From Patescibacteria group bacterium (GTDB lineage: Bacteria > Patescibacteriota > Minisyncoccia > Portnoybacterales > GWB1-42-6), in the NCBI GenBank assembly GCA_018818145.1, contig JAHIST010000033.1, forward strand, positions 1-6,923: DNA of 6,923 nt, given 5' to 3'. The notes beneath the pieces are model-generated. The model was given only the letters and a program-made list of their open reading frames with translations. It was not told where the DNA came from and did no database searches. Of this stretch, positions 5,237-6,923 are shown piece by piece; the stretch's first letter is position 1; the number at the start of each line of letters is the position of its first letter. A program made the position numbers and the translations under genes.

Positions 5237-6084
5237 TGAATTTGGGGCGACTGGGCCCAGGCTGAACTGCCGGGCGTGGTGGTGCCGGCGGCGGTGTAAT
5301 TAATTAAATTTTGACCGTCCAGAAAAATATTAACTGCTTTGGTGTTTTGGCGGCGGTCGCGATGAATGCAAAAAAGAGTGGTTAAATCGGTTAATTCATG
5401 GGAATGGATTTTTAATTTTTGGGTGACACCGCTAACCGCAACGTCTTCCTCCCAAAAAAATTCTGTTTGAGCGACATTTAAATAAGTTTGATAATCAATG
5501 TTTTCGGTAAAACCGTCATCAGGGAAAAAGAGGGTTAAGGTCACGGCGGTTTTGGTATTTTGGTTAAAAAGGACGTGGGTATGCCGGGAGTCAGTCAGGC
5601 GGCTTGAATCATTGGCGCTGCTGCCCGAAAGGCTGATGGCGCCGGATGTCTCTATAAAAACGTCTTTGTTTTGCGAAGAATCGTTTACCAGCTCGATTTT
5701 TACAGAACCGCTATTTGCCGTTGTGCCTGTCAGGCGGTCGAAAACCACTGATGAAGTTGCGTTTGCCAGGCTTATTTGAGAAATTACTACATCGTCTGCC
5801 AGTTTGCGTTCCTGATTTTCGGTGTCAAACGGGTTGAAAGAAGTTCCTTTGAATAAAGTTAATTTATTGCTTTCAAAATAGACGCCAAAAGAGCTGGCGC
5901 CTTCTGAGGCTAAGGTTTTGTTTTGAGCTAATCTTAACATTTTAATAATTTCTTGGGCGCTATAATCCAGAGAATTTTTATGGCGGAGGAGATTCAGGCT
6001 AATCAGAAAAAAGCCGGCCAAAATAAGCAAGATAGCGATAACCACCACTAATTCAATTAAGCTGAAACCTTCTTTTTTTAACAT
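5233..6084 (-). CDS. GspH/FimT-like minor prepilin with a long His/Cys-containing C-terminal domain
   Basis: This 283-residue prepilin has a very short class III leader, MLKKEG^FSLIELVVVIAIL: cleavage is expected after Gly6, Phe7 becomes +1 and Glu11 is the +5 glutamate. One hydrophobic helix (about residues 7-31) anchors it and packs in the fibre core. Residues 35-155 resemble a GspH/FimT pseudopilin head, including the stretch YSAQEIIKMLRLAQNKTLAS. GspH/FimT proteins usually have 150-200 residues, and the extra 120 residues or so form a second unit. Its notable residues are RHTH (167-170), FFWEED (209-214), HSH (227-229) and CIHRDR (239-244), possibly a metal or structural site (inference). 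The tail from 265 is Thr/Ser/Pro/Gly-rich. The start lies 6 bases after the pilC stop, with no clear Shine-Dalgarno. The TGA stop overlaps the next ATG by 4 bases, implying translational coupling. The likely role is a pilus-priming or tip minor pilin; the extension's function is unknown. Confidence 0.85.
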   Translation of the reverse strand: MLKKEGFSLIELVVVIAILLILAGFFLISLNLLRHKNSLDYSAQEIIKMLRLAQNKTLASEGASSFGVYFESNKLTLFKGTSFNPFDTENQERKLADDVVISQISLANATSSVVFDRLTGTTANSGSVKIELVNDSSQNKDVFIETSGAISLSGSSANDSSRLTDSRHTHVLFNQNTKTAVTLTLFFPDDGFTENIDYQTYLNVAQTEFFWEEDVAVSGVTQKLKIHSHELTDLTTLFCIHRDRRQNTKAVNIFLDGQNLINYTAAGTTTPGSSAWAQSPQIQ

Positions 6085-6090
6085 TGATTT

Positions 6091-6923
6091 TTAGAGGCTT
6101 TCCATCATTGAATACATGGGCTGCAGCATGGAAACGGCAAAAAGGCCAACGGCCGCGCCGATGATAATCATCAAAATCGGTTCAATAATTGAAGCCAGGC
6201 CCTTAGTGATATTACTGACTTCTTCTTCGTAAAACTCGGCTAGTTTAGTCAGAATTTCGTCAAGCGTGCCGGTCTCCTCGCCCACCTCCACCATTTGAGT
6301 GACCATCGGCGGATAAATTTGAGAGTAGTTTTTCAGGCATTGGCTTAAGCTTTGCCCTTTTTGTATCTGCTGCGACGCGTATTCAATGGATTGGCGGAAT
6401 AAAGAATTTCCCAGTGTTTTTGAAACAATCTGCAGGCTTTGGGCTATAGGGATGCCGCTTTTAATCATTGAGCCGAGCGTCCTCGCCAGCCGGGCGGAGT
6501 TAATTTTTTTAATGATTTCGCCAAATATTGGCGATTTGATTAACAGCCAGTCAAATGAATTTTTGCCTTTTTTGGTTTTTAAAATAAATCTGGCGCCAAG
6601 AACTAAAATAGCGATTGCCAAAATAGTAAGAATCCAATGCTGGGTCAAAAAATCGCTGAAACCGATAACAATTCTGGTGGTCAGCGGCAGCTCGGTATTT
6701 AGTTCTTTGAAAATGGCGCTTAGTTTCGGGACAATGGTAAGCATCATGATAATGCCAATGCCAAACATCGCCACCACTATAACGGCCGGATAAATCATGG
6801 CGCTTTTCACCCGCGAACGCAGCTCGTGGTCTTTTTTCATCTGGTCGGCCAAGACACGCAGGACTTCTTCCAAATTGCCGCTGGCTTCCCCTACTTTGAC
6901 CATATTAATGAAAAGTTCCGAGA
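6091..6923 (-). CDS. pilC: Type IV pilus inner-membrane platform protein PilC (partial, 5' end outside window)
   Basis: This is the C-terminal 276 residues or so of a PilC/GspF family protein, normally about 400 residues. It is the polytopic inner-membrane platform that couples the assembly ATPase to pilin extraction. The frame stays open through the right edge, reading SELFINMVKVGEASGNL, so the internal Met at 6903 is not the start. Two T2SSF repeats are recognisable, each with its signature loop (GEASGNL near the visible N-terminus, and GEETGTL about 65 residues before the end). Three hydrophobic segments are visible: AMIYPAVIVVAMFGIGIIMM, a second around HWILTILAIAILVLG, and a C-terminal one around IIEPILMIIIGAAVGLF. 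The second T2SSF domain begins near ARLARTLGSMIKSGIPI. The TAA stop is followed after 6 bases by the next start, so it is co-transcribed with the downstream prepilins. A GspF from type II secretion is possible in principle, but pilMNO downstream favours T4P. Confidence 0.95.
   Translation of the reverse strand, partial: SELFINMVKVGEASGNLEEVLRVLADQMKKDHELRSRVKSAMIYPAVIVVAMFGIGIIMMLTIVPKLSAIFKELNTELPLTTRIVIGFSDFLTQHWILTILAIAILVLGARFILKTKKGKNSFDWLLIKSPIFGEIIKKINSARLARTLGSMIKSGIPIAQSLQIVSKTLGNSLFRQSIEYASQQIQKGQSLSQCLKNYSQIYPPMVTQMVEVGEETGTLDEILTKLAEFYEEEVSNITKGLASIIEPILMIIIGAAVGLFAVSMLQPMYSMMESL

Noticed and set aside
6386..6793. Plus-strand 135-codon open frame opposite pilC
   Set aside because: It is a shadow of the well-conserved T2SSF domain coding on the minus strand, with no supporting motifs.

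Overview
The window carries the distal part of a type IV pilus (T4P) or competence-type pilus assembly operon. Nearly all of it reads leftward on the minus strand. In transcription order the genes are: pilC (inner-membrane platform, 5' end beyond the right edge); four prepilin-like genes (GspH/FimT-like with an unusual C-terminal domain, PilV/GspI-like, PilW/GspJ-like, and a large PilX-like protein with a beta-helix-like C-terminus); the alignment-complex genes pilM, pilN and pilO; and a 94-residue single-pass membrane protein where pilP would sit in Proteobacteria. Most junctions are very tight: three are 4-base ATGA start/stop overlaps, pilM/pilN overlap by 11 bases, and pilC/gspH and pilW/pilX are separated by only 4 to 6 bases. 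The largest gap is 81 bases, before pilM. This points to one co-transcribed unit whose promoter lies outside the window.

How the parts work together, from knowledge of the families: PilC sits in the membrane above the assembly ATPase. Prepilins are cleaved by a prepilin peptidase at G^F and fed into the fibre, with the minor pilins priming or capping it. PilM (cytoplasmic, actin-like) binds the N-terminal tail of PilN, and PilN pairs with PilO to carry the ring outward. No ATPase (PilB/PilT), peptidase (PilD), obvious major pilin, PilP lipoprotein or PilQ secretin is present here. The operon appears to stop right after the 94-residue gene, at a hairpin with the features of an intrinsic terminator.

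The missing pilP/pilQ, the short A+T-rich spacers without clear Shine-Dalgarno motifs, the style of the PilX-like and GspH-like proteins, and the palindromic GC-rich repeats all suggest a Candidate Phyla Radiation (Patescibacteria, Parcubacteria-like) genome, or another monoderm-like lineage. This is inference, not proof. TGA acts as a stop in three ATGA overlaps, which argues against the genetic code 25 lineages (Absconditabacteria, Gracilibacteria).

The most unusual points are: a palindrome-bounded element of about 124 bp inside the leader of the PilX-like gene, which is read through in frame and lengthens the leader to about 59 residues; a His/Cys-rich C-terminal domain on the GspH-like pilin; a beta-helix-like, possibly adhesive domain on the PilX-like protein; and the unassigned 94-residue protein in the pilP slot. 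The leftmost 201 bases hold a terminator hairpin, a second GC-rich hairpin and possibly the lysine-rich tail of a convergent plus-strand gene.
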